DNA from: Litorihabitans aurantiacus
GTDB taxonomy: Bacteria > Actinomycetota > Actinomycetes > Actinomycetales > Beutenbergiaceae
Length of the DNA stretch: 44,049 nucleotides
NCBI RefSeq assembly: GCF_030161595.1
Contig: NZ_BSUM01000003.1
Coordinates: 1-44,049 of the forward strand
Direction: 5' to 3'
Within the stretch, counting starts at the first letter, position 1, and every line of letters begins with the position of its first letter. The position numbers and the translations under genes were made by a program. Under the pieces are notes generated by a model. The model had not been told where the DNA came from, ran no database searches, and saw only the letters and a list, made by a program, of their open reading frames with translations. Shown piece after piece: positions 8,070 to 15,596 of the stretch.

Positions 8070-9032
8070 TCATGCGATATTTGACATCCGCATCCGATAG
8101 AGAAAAGCCGCCATAGCGTCTCGGTTCGTCGAAGACAAGGGCCTATACGTCCCGTCGGGCCAGCCAGTCGAGATCCCGCGGGACCTCAGCCAAGACATTT
8201 CTTTGTAAAACTGAGTTTGTGGCGTCACGTCCGTGAAAGGGGACGACGAAGGCGCCACGTAGTGGGGATTTCCTGCAAGCCTATAAAGAAATGCCGCCAT
8301 CGCATCTCGTGCGACGGGCTGGTTCGGGCGGAATGAGTTGTCCGGCCATCCTCCCACCAAGCCCACTGCCTTCGCCCAGCAGATCACATCCCCATTTGGG
8401 GTAAAGTAGTTCACGTCGGCGAAGCAGTTCGTCCCGCTGTTCAGCGCAGGAAACCCGCGCATTGCCCACATGAAGTAAACCATGTCGGATCGAGTCGTCG
8501 CCTCGTATGGGCGGTAGTTCCCGTTCGCATCCGCAGGTGCAATATTATTGTTCCGCATCCAGCGAATCTCGGTAGCAAACTGGTTGTTTGAATATACGTC
8601 GTAGTAGGGGCCATCGCAATTTACGGCGTGCCCAACTACTTGAAACGAAACCCGGAAACTGCTCTGGTAGAAGATGGTCCGACCCTGCGGGTAGACGCCC
8701 GGGATGTCGTAGTTCCAACCGGCAAAGTCCGACAATGCCGAAGCTTGGGAATTAATCACGCCAAGCCCCCGGTTGGCGTTCGCGGAGGATACTATCGCGC
8801 CAACCATGCCGTACGTCTGCCCAGGCTGGAAGGCGGTGCTGACCGAGTGAGGGGTGCCGTTCAGTGATACTTCGACGGTGCGATACTGGCCATCGTTAGA
8901 TGAGAGTGAGCGCGAAATTTTTTGATCGTACGTCGCCCACGAGTTGTTGTTCGAAATTCCCATGCTGAAGCTGTAGTTGGAATCGGCCGCGGAAGCATTC
9001 CCGGTTTCGATGGCAAATTTTGAATCCGTCAT
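8070..9032 (-). CDS. S-layer-homology (SLH) protein, C-terminal piece of a split secreted protein
   Basis: A 320-residue frame with three SLH repeats in its second half. They begin near YYDVYSNNQFATEIRWM, CFADVNYFTPNGDVICWA and FTDVTPQTQFYKEMSWL, and the last two end in RDAMAAFLYR. SLH domains of this type anchor proteins to the actinobacterial wall. The first 170 residues are Ser/Asn-rich and beta-like. There is no signal peptide, which is wrong for an SLH protein. The missing signal lies in the upstream frame at 9670. The ATG at 9032 overlaps the previous stop. The frame is also open upstream of that ATG (reading PNGGGRLMTDSKF), so a single missing base in the C run 9043-9047 would join it to the upstream piece. 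GC is low. It could be a coupled separate gene, but a frameshifted single gene fits better. Confidence 0.72.
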   Translation of the reverse strand: MTDSKFAIETGNASAADSNYSFSMGISNNNSWATYDQKISRSLSSNDGQYRTVEVSLNGTPHSVSTAFQPGQTYGMVGAIVSSANANRGLGVINSQASALSDFAGWNYDIPGVYPQGRTIFYQSSFRVSFQVVGHAVNCDGPYYDVYSNNQFATEIRWMRNNNIAPADANGNYRPYEATTRSDMVYFMWAMRGFPALNSGTNCFADVNYFTPNGDVICWAKAVGLVGGWPDNSFRPNQPVARDAMAAFLYRLAGNPHYVAPSSSPFTDVTPQTQFYKEMSWLRSRGISTGWPDGTYRPLSSTNRDAMAAFLYRMRMSNIA

Positions 9033-9304
9033 CAGCCGACCGCCCCCGTTGGGGAAAGTTGGAAGACTATGGTCCCCTGTGGTGAAAGCGGGGGTATCGT
9101 AATCCAGTTGTAGACCTGTGCGGTGGCTTGCTGGCTTCTGGTTTGCGAATCGAAAATTCCGGCTTTAGAGCCGGCGAGCGTAAATCCAAGTCCTTGATTC
9201 TGAAGGCTGGCGCCGGCGAGCTTAAAATTGTCGATGTCGCGGATAGGGAGCGGATCGGTGATCAGGTTGGAGCCGGTGAACTTGTAACTGCAAGTCGTAG
9301 TCAC
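9032..9304 (-). CDS. Middle piece of the split SLH protein (small beta-rich domain)
   Basis: A 90-residue frame starting at a GTG with no ribosome site nearby. It is Ser/Thr/Gln-rich with alternating hydrophobic residues (GTIVFQLSP near the end) and probably forms a beta domain. It lies in the same frame as the signal-peptide piece upstream and is separated from it by one TAA (9344-9346) and 13 open codons. Its own stop overlaps the start of the SLH piece. Both facts suggest that it is an internal segment of one secreted protein of roughly 530 residues. As a free-standing cytoplasmic protein it would make little sense. Confidence 0.5.
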   Translation of the reverse strand: MTTTCSYKFTGSNLITDPLPIRDIDNFKLAGASLQNQGLGFTLAGSKAGIFDSQTRSQQATAQVYNWITIPPLSPQGTIVFQLSPTGAVG

Positions 9305-9343
9305 AAGAGATGTGGAAGCGGTTGGCCCCTGTTCGTAGAGGAT

Positions 9344-9670
9344 TTAAGTATTGTCTTGGCGCGCGTCGATAACGGCTGCCTCTTGGGCGCTCGTAACGGG
9401 GTAAAAGAAAGGGGTTGCCGCCCCCGGCTGGCCCGATTCCTCCAGGTCCTCGTCACCTTCTGGGAATTCGGAAGCGGGCGCGTCGTACTCGTAGTATCCA
9501 GATTCTCCTTCGGGGACCCTGAATGCGGGTTCGGGTAGCGAAGGAGGGGTTAGGTCGCTCAGGCTTGGCTCTGGCCCACCGCCAACGCCGAAAGCGGGCG
9601 TGATTGAGACCGCGAGTAACGCAGCGGTCGCACTGGCGGCACCGAGTGCCAAGAGGTTACGCCTTGTCAT
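9344..9670 (-). CDS. N-terminal piece of the split SLH protein with signal peptide
   Basis: A 108-residue frame opening with a twin-arginine-like signal sequence, MTRRNLLALGAASATAALL, and a likely cleavage site near PAFG. The mature part is acidic and proline-rich and ends at TAA 9344-9346. A GAGGAAAG ribosome site precedes ATG 9670. The downstream pieces lack signals, so this is most simply their export signal. Alternatively it is a small secreted protein expressed together with them. It overlaps nothing and lies 17 bases after a small membrane gene in the same direction. Confidence 0.65.
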   Translation of the reverse strand: MTRRNLLALGAASATAALLAVSITPAFGVGGGPEPSLSDLTPPSLPEPAFRVPEGESGYYEYDAPASEFPEGDEDLEESGQPGAATPFFYPVTSAQEAAVIDARQDNT

Positions 9671-9687
9671 TGCTCGCCGTCTTTCCT

Positions 9688-9876
9688 CTAGAGGTTCGCG
9701 ATAGATCTTATTGCAATTGAGGCGACCGTAAGAAGCAATAGCGCAGAGAGGATGGCAAGTATTGTTACAAGGATGCGCGCGGAAATGTCGCTAAAAGAGA
9801 ATCGCTTACCTCGAGGTTCGAGCACAGGTGAAGCATGGCGCAACTTGTGTGACCGCGCAACAGGGCGTGACATCAA
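9688..9876 (-). CDS. Small single-pass membrane protein
   Basis: A 62-residue protein with a basic N-terminal half and one strong transmembrane helix (ILVTILAILSALLLLTVASI, about residues 36-55) close to the C-terminus. This gives a likely tail-anchored or cytoplasm-in topology. It precedes the signal-peptide gene by 17 bases and shares its low GC content, so it belongs to the same cassette. ATG 9876 and ATG 9873 are both possible starts. No family was recognised. Confidence 0.55.
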   Translation of the reverse strand: MMSRPVARSHKLRHASPVLEPRGKRFSFSDISARILVTILAILSALLLLTVASIAIRSIANL

Positions 9877-9917
9877 CGCGTCACGCCAGAGTCTCTAACG
9901 ATCCCGCGTCGAGAGAC

Positions 9918-10757
9918 TCAGGCGGCGGGTGGGTCCTCGCGCACGTCGCGGAACAGGCCCGGGGGCGGGGAGACGTGCGGTAGTGGTTGACCGGGCTTGA
10001 GTCGGTCCTCTTCGTCGGTGTAGTTGGCGAAGGGGCCAGAGGAGGACAGCAGGACGTTCATGTGGTGGTCGGCGTGGTCGCGCCACCACACGCTCGCCCC
10101 GGTCGTGGGGTCGGTGCGCAGGTGCTCCCAGGCCCGCCACATCGCCTCGATGCGCATCAGGCCTTCGGGGACCTCCCACCAGCGGGCGCACCACACGCGC
10201 CCGTCCTGCGATCGCATGTAGGCGTCGCGCAGGAACTTCTCGAAGAACTCCACCGCGTTGCCGTAGTACGGCTGATCGCCGTCGCCGTCGGCCGCGGCCT
10301 CGCTCACGCCGCCAAGCTCGCTCGCGGCGATCGCGGCTTCCACGGCGTGCTGTGCGCGCGTGCACTCGCTCGCGGCCGTGTCGGCAGCCACGGTGGCCGC
10401 GTGAATCTCGCGGTCGCGCTGCGACACCAGGCGTAGTGCGCGCTCGACGTCCTCGGCGGCCGCCAGACGCTCCCACGGCCGCTTGCTGTCGTCGTCCTCG
10501 AGGTCGGCAACCCGAGCTCGAGCGATCGCCACCGCGCCCTCGGCGTCGGCGGCCGCCTCACGGGCACGCGCCATGGCCGTCTCCGCCTCCACCCGCGCGA
10601 CGTCGGCGCGGTCGCGGGCGGCCAGCGCCTCCATCACGCCGGGCTCGCTCAACAGCGCGTCGGCACCCCCGTGCGACGGCGCAGGGTCGCCGGCAGGGCT
10701 GGGGGTGCCGTACCCGGGCACGGGTGCGGGGTCGGGGGTGTCCCAGTCGGTGCTCAT
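9918..10757 (-). CDS. DUF4913-family protein, last gene of the type IV secretion operon
   Basis: A 279-residue protein. Residues 1-50 are Pro/Gly-rich, residues 50-150 form an Ala/Glu/Arg coiled coil, and residues 160-260 carry the DUF4913 pattern: YYGNAVEFFEKFLRDAY, WCARWWEVPEGLMRIEAMW, then WWRDHADHHMNVL. DUF4913 is common on actinobacterial plasmids and conjugative elements next to the coupling protein; its role is unknown. Its ATG overlaps the VirD4 stop by four bases (10754-10757), so it is translationally coupled to it. It probably assists substrate delivery. The family call is from memory of the Trp/His pattern. Confidence 0.78.
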   Translation of the reverse strand: MSTDWDTPDPAPVPGYGTPSPAGDPAPSHGGADALLSEPGVMEALAARDRADVARVEAETAMARAREAAADAEGAVAIARARVADLEDDDSKRPWERLAAAEDVERALRLVSQRDREIHAATVAADTAASECTRAQHAVEAAIAASELGGVSEAAADGDGDQPYYGNAVEFFEKFLRDAYMRSQDGRVWCARWWEVPEGLMRIEAMWRAWEHLRTDPTTGASVWWRDHADHHMNVLLSSSGPFANYTDEEDRLKPGQPLPHVSPPPGLFRDVREDPPAA

Positions 10758-12556
10758 GCGGCCTGCACCCCCGGGACGGGGCCGAGCTCGTCGGTCGTCT
10801 CGGCCAGGTCCCGCTCAGCGCGGGCCACGGTCTGGCCGGCCTGCGGGTCGTGCGCCTTGATCGAGGCGCGGATCGCCTCAGCGTGCGGCCCGACCAGCCA
10901 GGGCACCGTGCGCACGAGGGTGGGCCGGTTCCCTGCCGAGAGCAGGACCGCGCGGCCGCGCGGTAGGGCGCTGAGGTCATCGACGTCGAGCACCCGTTCC
11001 CGGCTGAGGCTGTCGGAGCGGGTGCGCTGGCCACGGGTGGTGGAGGCGCTGGAACTGAGCCGGTCGTAGTTTCCGATCAGCGTGGACAGGTCCGAGAGGA
11101 ACTTCACCTCGGTGTTGTTGCCCAGGTAGAGGCGCACGTTTGCTGCGCTCCACAGCTTCTCCATCCCGCGATCGCCCCACACGTCCACGCCCTGCGCCCA
11201 GGACTGCAACACCGTGGCGAGCACGATGCCCTTGGACCCGAAGTGGGAGTAGAGCGAGGGCAGCTGCTTCCAGCGGCAGACGTTCGCGGCCTCATCCAGG
11301 ATGCCCAGGAGCGGGGTCGGGAGCCGGCCGCCGGGAGAGCGGCGCGCCTTCTCCTCCGCCGCCTCCACCACGGCGACGGTGAGTGCGGTCACCAGGGGGC
11401 CGGCGGAGCCCTCACCCTCCATCGACAGCGAGTACAGCGTGCCGCCGTCGTCCAGGAGCTTGGCGGGGTCTAGCTGCGGGCGAGGGTCGCCGGAGCCGTT
11501 CGCCGTGATCCACGGGTCGATGCTGCGGTTGGTCAGGCACTTGGCCATGCGGCGGGCGGTGGAGAAGATCGAGCCCCGCTCGCGGTCGGGCGTGTTCACG
11601 ATCCCGTACAGCGCATCGGCGGTGCGGGGGAAGCCGTGCTCGCGCAACGTCTGGACCTGGCGCTCGTCGCGAGGGTTGGTCAGCCACGTGTAGACCTGCG
11701 TGATGGGGGTCTGCGTCATCGCCGCCGCCAGGAACAGCGCCCCGAGCAGCGTCCTACCCGAGCCGTCGAAGTGCGCATCGCCCTTGCCCGCGCCCTCCTC
11801 GCGCGAGCCCTCCGCGAAGTGGCCCGCGAGCCGGTCGGCCTTCATCTCGTCGGTGACGTAGGACAGCGGGTCCCACCACCACGTCGCCGGCTCCTCCGCG
11901 ACGCCCTGGGGGTCGAAGACCCACACCGGGCCGCGCTCCTTGCGCACGTCGCGCGTGGCGTCCACGACGTCGCGCTTGTTCGAGGTGGTGATGACCGCTC
12001 CGGGAGCCTCCACGATCGCCCCGATGACGAACGAGGTGGACTTGCCCATGCGGGGGCCGGCGATCATCGCGATCTGGTCCTCTGCCGAGGCGTAGAGCGC
12101 CTGACCGCCGCTCACGCTGCGCCCCAGCGCCACACCCAGCCATTCCCCGGCGCCGAGCCGCTGCGACGTCGCGCGCGAGGCCTTGGCGGTCAGCGAGGAG
12201 ATGTCGCGGCCGCGACCCATGTACCGGGCCTTGTCATCGACACGCGAGCGGTGCCGAGCGATCCGCCGGAACGCCAGCGCCAGCAGCACCACGACGGCGA
12301 GCACGAGCACGCCGAGGACCACCACGACGGCGGTCCCGGCCGCCGGCCAGGCCACCGCTCCCGTAAACACCTCTAACACCACTTGCATGGGGTTGCCCGA
12401 GAGCTCGACCGGGGTGCCGGCAAAGCGGTTGCCGAGACGCACGCCGGCGTTCACGCCGACCACGACCAGCACGACCAGGCCCACGAGCACCATCAGGGCG
12501 TACAGCTGCCCCCGACTCTGCCCCGGGTCCTCCCTGCGGTTGTTTGGACCGTTCAC
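10754..12556 (-). CDS. VirD4/TraG-type coupling protein (T4CP)
   Basis: A 600-residue ATPase that passes DNA-protein substrates to the channel. Two transmembrane helices lie at about 19-42 and 73-97. They are followed by Walker A IAGPRMGKST (about 166-174), a VWVFDPQGV segment and a Walker B-like PLLGILDEAANVC near 395. The FGSKGIVLATVLQSWAQ segment is typical of the TraG/TraM-recognition ATPase fold. The GTG at 12556 is chosen because it overlaps the VirB4 stop (GTGA). The frame continues upstream only as a shadow within virB4. It sits in a chain of overlapping genes. The assignment is firm. Confidence 0.9.
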   Translation of the reverse strand: MNGPNNRREDPGQSRGQLYALMVLVGLVVLVVVGVNAGVRLGNRFAGTPVELSGNPMQVVLEVFTGAVAWPAAGTAVVVVLGVLVLAVVVLLALAFRRIARHRSRVDDKARYMGRGRDISSLTAKASRATSQRLGAGEWLGVALGRSVSGGQALYASAEDQIAMIAGPRMGKSTSFVIGAIVEAPGAVITTSNKRDVVDATRDVRKERGPVWVFDPQGVAEEPATWWWDPLSYVTDEMKADRLAGHFAEGSREEGAGKGDAHFDGSGRTLLGALFLAAAMTQTPITQVYTWLTNPRDERQVQTLREHGFPRTADALYGIVNTPDRERGSIFSTARRMAKCLTNRSIDPWITANGSGDPRPQLDPAKLLDDGGTLYSLSMEGEGSAGPLVTALTVAVVEAAEEKARRSPGGRLPTPLLGILDEAANVCRWKQLPSLYSHFGSKGIVLATVLQSWAQGVDVWGDRGMEKLWSAANVRLYLGNNTEVKFLSDLSTLIGNYDRLSSSASTTRGQRTRSDSLSRERVLDVDDLSALPRGRAVLLSAGNRPTLVRTVPWLVGPHAEAIRASIKAHDPQAGQTVARAERDLAETTDELGPVPGVQAA

Positions 12557-14079
12557 GATGCCTCCCTGGCCTGCGCGCGAGCCGCGCGTCGTTGGGCTTC
12601 GACCTCTTGCCACTTGCGATTGGTGTTGGTGAGGTTGAGCTCGCGCTGCGTCAGTCGCACCCGGATCGGGATACCCGGACGGCCGCCGACCTTGATCAGG
12701 AACTTCCCGCGCCCGGGCGGGTCCTGCTTCACACCCTCCTTGGCCGACTGGCTGGGCGGGGTCGCCCACGAGGCGAGCTTGGCTTGCTCCTCCTGCGTCA
12801 GGGGCAGGACCGGGGTCAGGTCCGGCATCTCCGCCCCGGGCAGGCCCCCGAGGATGACCATCCCCGAGCGCTCGATGAACCCCATCGCTTTGAGCCGTTC
12901 CGACTCCGGAAGCGCTTTGAGGTCCTTCATCGTGTGCGTGATCATCGCCTGACCCACCATCTCGGCACGGTTGAGCCGGGTCAGGTAGTCGATGCGATCG
13001 ACCATCATCCCGCCGCCCGCTCGCAGGATGCGGTGCAGCTCGTCCATCACCAGGAAGTACAGCCGGCGCGGCTCCAACCCGGCATCGGCCAGGATGCCGG
13101 CGATGTTCACCGTCGCGAACCCGTTCGACCAGCACGCCAGCAGCGCGGCCGCCAGCAGGTCGGACTCTCCCTGCGGGATAGCCGAAATGTCGTAGACGAC
13201 CGGCTTGTCCCGCTGTAGCGGCTTGCTGGACTCGCGCGAGAACAGCCCACCGAACCCGGTGGTGGACAGGAGCGTCAACGACAGCTCCAAGCCCTCCGTC
13301 TTGGTCTGGTAGACCTCCCAGCTACCCCGGTCGATGACCGCCGCACGCAGCTCGTCCGGTCCCTCGCGCACGACGTCCAGGACGTCGCTCATGATCGGCA
13401 CCCGGTCGAGCCGGGCGTCCACGATGTGCAGTGCCCGGTCGAGCACCGCTTCCTCGGCCTCCGTGGTCGGTCCCTTGCGCTGGATCGCGATCAGCCCGAG
13501 AACGGTCGTGAGCCGGCGCCCGTGGGCGTCGGCCTCGACCTCCTGCGCCTCTCGCTCGAACCCGGCCGCGCGCAGCCGCTGCGCGGCCACGGTCGATTCG
13601 CCCGGGTCCAGCGGGTTGATGTAGTCGCGATTGCGCCCGAGACGGTGCACCTCACCGCCGAGAGCTTCGATCGTGGGCACGTAGTCCGGGCGGGTGTCGC
13701 CCAGCACGAACGGCAGCACGCCGTAGCCCGCCAGGCCGACGCACATCCGTGCCACGAGGCTCGTCTTGCCCAGGGCCGGCAGGCCCATGACGAACACCGA
13801 GGGGTTGCCGATCGCGTCGCCCTGGAACCAGCTCATCGGGTCCGCGCACACCGTGGCGGAGGTGTGCTCGTGCACCCCGAGCGGAACCCCGAGCATCGAG
13901 GTCCCGTCACCGACGGCGAACGGGTGCAGACCGCAGACCTGGACCGTGGTGCCCCGGAAGCTCGCCGGGACCTGAATCGTGGTGTCGGCGCCGGCGCCCG
14001 CACCGAGCCACCCGCGAGCGCTGGGCACTCGGGGCGCGCGCACTTTCGGCGTGCTGTGCTTGCTGCGCCGGCCCATCAC
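12553..14079 (-). CDS. VirB4-like conjugation ATPase
   Basis: A 508-residue ATPase with Walker A GLPALGKTS (about 99-107), ADAHGRRL mid-domain, and Walker B LYFLVMDELHRIL (about 340-352). The IAGILAD and QAMITHTMKDL segments fit the VirB4/TrbE fold. VirB4 proteins energise assembly of the secretion channel at the inner face of the membrane. It is shorter than proteobacterial VirB4 (about 800) because in this actinobacterial system the N-terminal half is supplied by the separate SCO6880 protein upstream. It overlaps that gene by four bases and the VirD4 gene by four. Confidence 0.87.
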   Translation of the reverse strand: MMGRRSKHSTPKVRAPRVPSARGWLGAGAGADTTIQVPASFRGTTVQVCGLHPFAVGDGTSMLGVPLGVHEHTSATVCADPMSWFQGDAIGNPSVFVMGLPALGKTSLVARMCVGLAGYGVLPFVLGDTRPDYVPTIEALGGEVHRLGRNRDYINPLDPGESTVAAQRLRAAGFEREAQEVEADAHGRRLTTVLGLIAIQRKGPTTEAEEAVLDRALHIVDARLDRVPIMSDVLDVVREGPDELRAAVIDRGSWEVYQTKTEGLELSLTLLSTTGFGGLFSRESSKPLQRDKPVVYDISAIPQGESDLLAAALLACWSNGFATVNIAGILADAGLEPRRLYFLVMDELHRILRAGGGMMVDRIDYLTRLNRAEMVGQAMITHTMKDLKALPESERLKAMGFIERSGMVILGGLPGAEMPDLTPVLPLTQEEQAKLASWATPPSQSAKEGVKQDPPGRGKFLIKVGGRPGIPIRVRLTQRELNLTNTNRKWQEVEAQRRAARAQAREAS

Positions 14080-15596
14080 ACGCCCTCCCGGACCACGGTC
14101 GGAACGTTGGAGTGCTTCTCCGGCACCAGCCCCAGCGGGAGCGCGAACGCGAACGCCGCGTGCTGGGAGCCGTACACCGGGCGCAGCTGCAACCGCGCCG
14201 CGCCCCCGAGGTGCTCGACCGCGGCTTTGGCCGCCGGCAGCTTCTCCGGCTCGGTCACCGTGGCCGTGACCAGCATCCCGAACCCGACCAGGCCCGCTCC
14301 GCTGGCCTCCTCGGCCGCCGTCGCCCGCGCCGACTGGACCGCGTGCGCCTGACGGTGGGTCGTGCGCCGCGCCGCCGTGGCGGCAAACACCGAGTTGGAC
14401 TCGTCCCGCTCGACCATCCGCGCCGCCCGCGCCGCGTCGATCGGCTGATAGAGCATCGTGACCCGCTTGCGTGCAATGTCGCGGTGAGGGGAGAGCAGGC
14501 TACGCAGGATCGAGGACTGCACGACCCCGCGCGGGGCGCCGGTCATCGACCACGTGACCGACACCGCCGAGTCGTGGCGGTAGTGACCCCAGGCGCTCTC
14601 GTGCGCCGACGGGCCGACCTCCGACCAGGAGATGTCCGGCACCTCACCCTCGGCGCGCGCCTCATCGAAGTAGCGCGCCACCACCGGGTTGTAGGCCACC
14701 TGCACGACCTCGCACAGCTCGGCCGCCGTCGCCGGGAGGCACGCACCGGCCCCGGTCAGGCCCAGTGAGCTCGTCAGCCCCGGGAGCCGGGTCGCGAGCT
14801 CGCGACCCATCTCCTCCGGGTTGAGAGTGCGCCCGAGCACCATGGCGTCGGACTGGAACGTCAGAGAGACGTAGGCGCGCACCGTGGAGGAGCCGGACGG
14901 GTAGTCCTGCACGACCTCCTCGAGCACGGCGCGCGAGTAGGTCGGCGCGTTGCTGTCCATCCGGCCCTGAACCGCCTGGGCGAGCCGCTGGCCCGTCTCC
15001 GGGGCGCTCTCGACCGTCACAGCGGCCCCCACCAGGCCCGGCTCGTCCGCCAGGCCCGCGAGCCAGTCGCCCCACGCCGCGACGCGGAAGTCCACCGTGT
15101 CCTGATCCACCAGCGCCCCGCCGTCGGGATCGCTGGCCAGCACCACCGTGAACGTCTTCACCTTCGGAGCGTGGATCAGCGCGAACGGGCGACCGTAGGA
15201 GTCCTCGTGCTCGCTCAACTGCGTGGTCGCGGCGACCCCCGGCAGCTGGTGGGTGCCCCACGGGGTCCGCCCCAGCGGCCCCGAGCGGTACAGGTTCGCC
15301 CGCGAGGCCCGCGTATAGGCGAACGAGAACCGCTGCGCGAGGCGGTTGCCGATGCTCAGCCCGTGCCGGTCGCGCAGCGAGAGCACCACCGTCACGACCG
15401 CGATTGCCAGGCCGAACGCCAGACCCACCAGGAGGTTCGTGATCGTCATCAGAACCACCATGAAAACCAGCGCGATCAGCAGACCGAACGTCGCCACCAT
15501 CCCCAGGCCCAACAGGCCCGGCGACGTCGGCCGCTTCCAGTTGCCGTACGTCCGCACGCGCCTACCCGTCTCAACGGCTGCCACTGGGACCACCAC
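14076..15596 (-). CDS. SCO6880-family membrane protein of the actinobacterial conjugation system
   Basis: A 506-residue protein. It has two adjacent membrane helices near residues 28-73, then a long soluble region (KVKTFTVVLASDPDGG, ETGQRLAQAVQGRMDSN, WGHYRHDSAVSVTWSM). This is the layout of the SCO6880 family, which corresponds to PrgI fused to the N-terminal part of VirB4 and is nearly always beside a VirB4 ATPase, as here. It probably forms the membrane-proximal part of the motor. The start, ATG 15596, lies 26 bases inside the upstream VirB6-like gene. Confidence is high from family pattern and gene order. Confidence 0.85.
   Translation of the reverse strand: MVVPVAAVETGRRVRTYGNWKRPTSPGLLGLGMVATFGLLIALVFMVVLMTITNLLVGLAFGLAIAVVTVVLSLRDRHGLSIGNRLAQRFSFAYTRASRANLYRSGPLGRTPWGTHQLPGVAATTQLSEHEDSYGRPFALIHAPKVKTFTVVLASDPDGGALVDQDTVDFRVAAWGDWLAGLADEPGLVGAAVTVESAPETGQRLAQAVQGRMDSNAPTYSRAVLEEVVQDYPSGSSTVRAYVSLTFQSDAMVLGRTLNPEEMGRELATRLPGLTSSLGLTGAGACLPATAAELCEVVQVAYNPVVARYFDEARAEGEVPDISWSEVGPSAHESAWGHYRHDSAVSVTWSMTGAPRGVVQSSILRSLLSPHRDIARKRVTMLYQPIDAARAARMVERDESNSVFAATAARRTTHRQAHAVQSARATAAEEASGAGLVGFGMLVTATVTEPEKLPAAKAAVEHLGGAARLQLRPVYGSQHAAFAFALPLGLVPEKHSNVPTVVREGV

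Noticed and set aside
7841-8116. Plus-strand open frame between the relaxase operon and the SLH cassette
   Set aside because: No ribosome site and no recognisable domain, and its end overlaps the SLH gene; treated as non-coding.
12557-13135. N-terminal extension of the VirD4 frame
   Set aside because: It lies inside virB4 in another frame; the GTG at 12556 overlapping the virB4 stop gives the correct coupling-protein start with two membrane helices.
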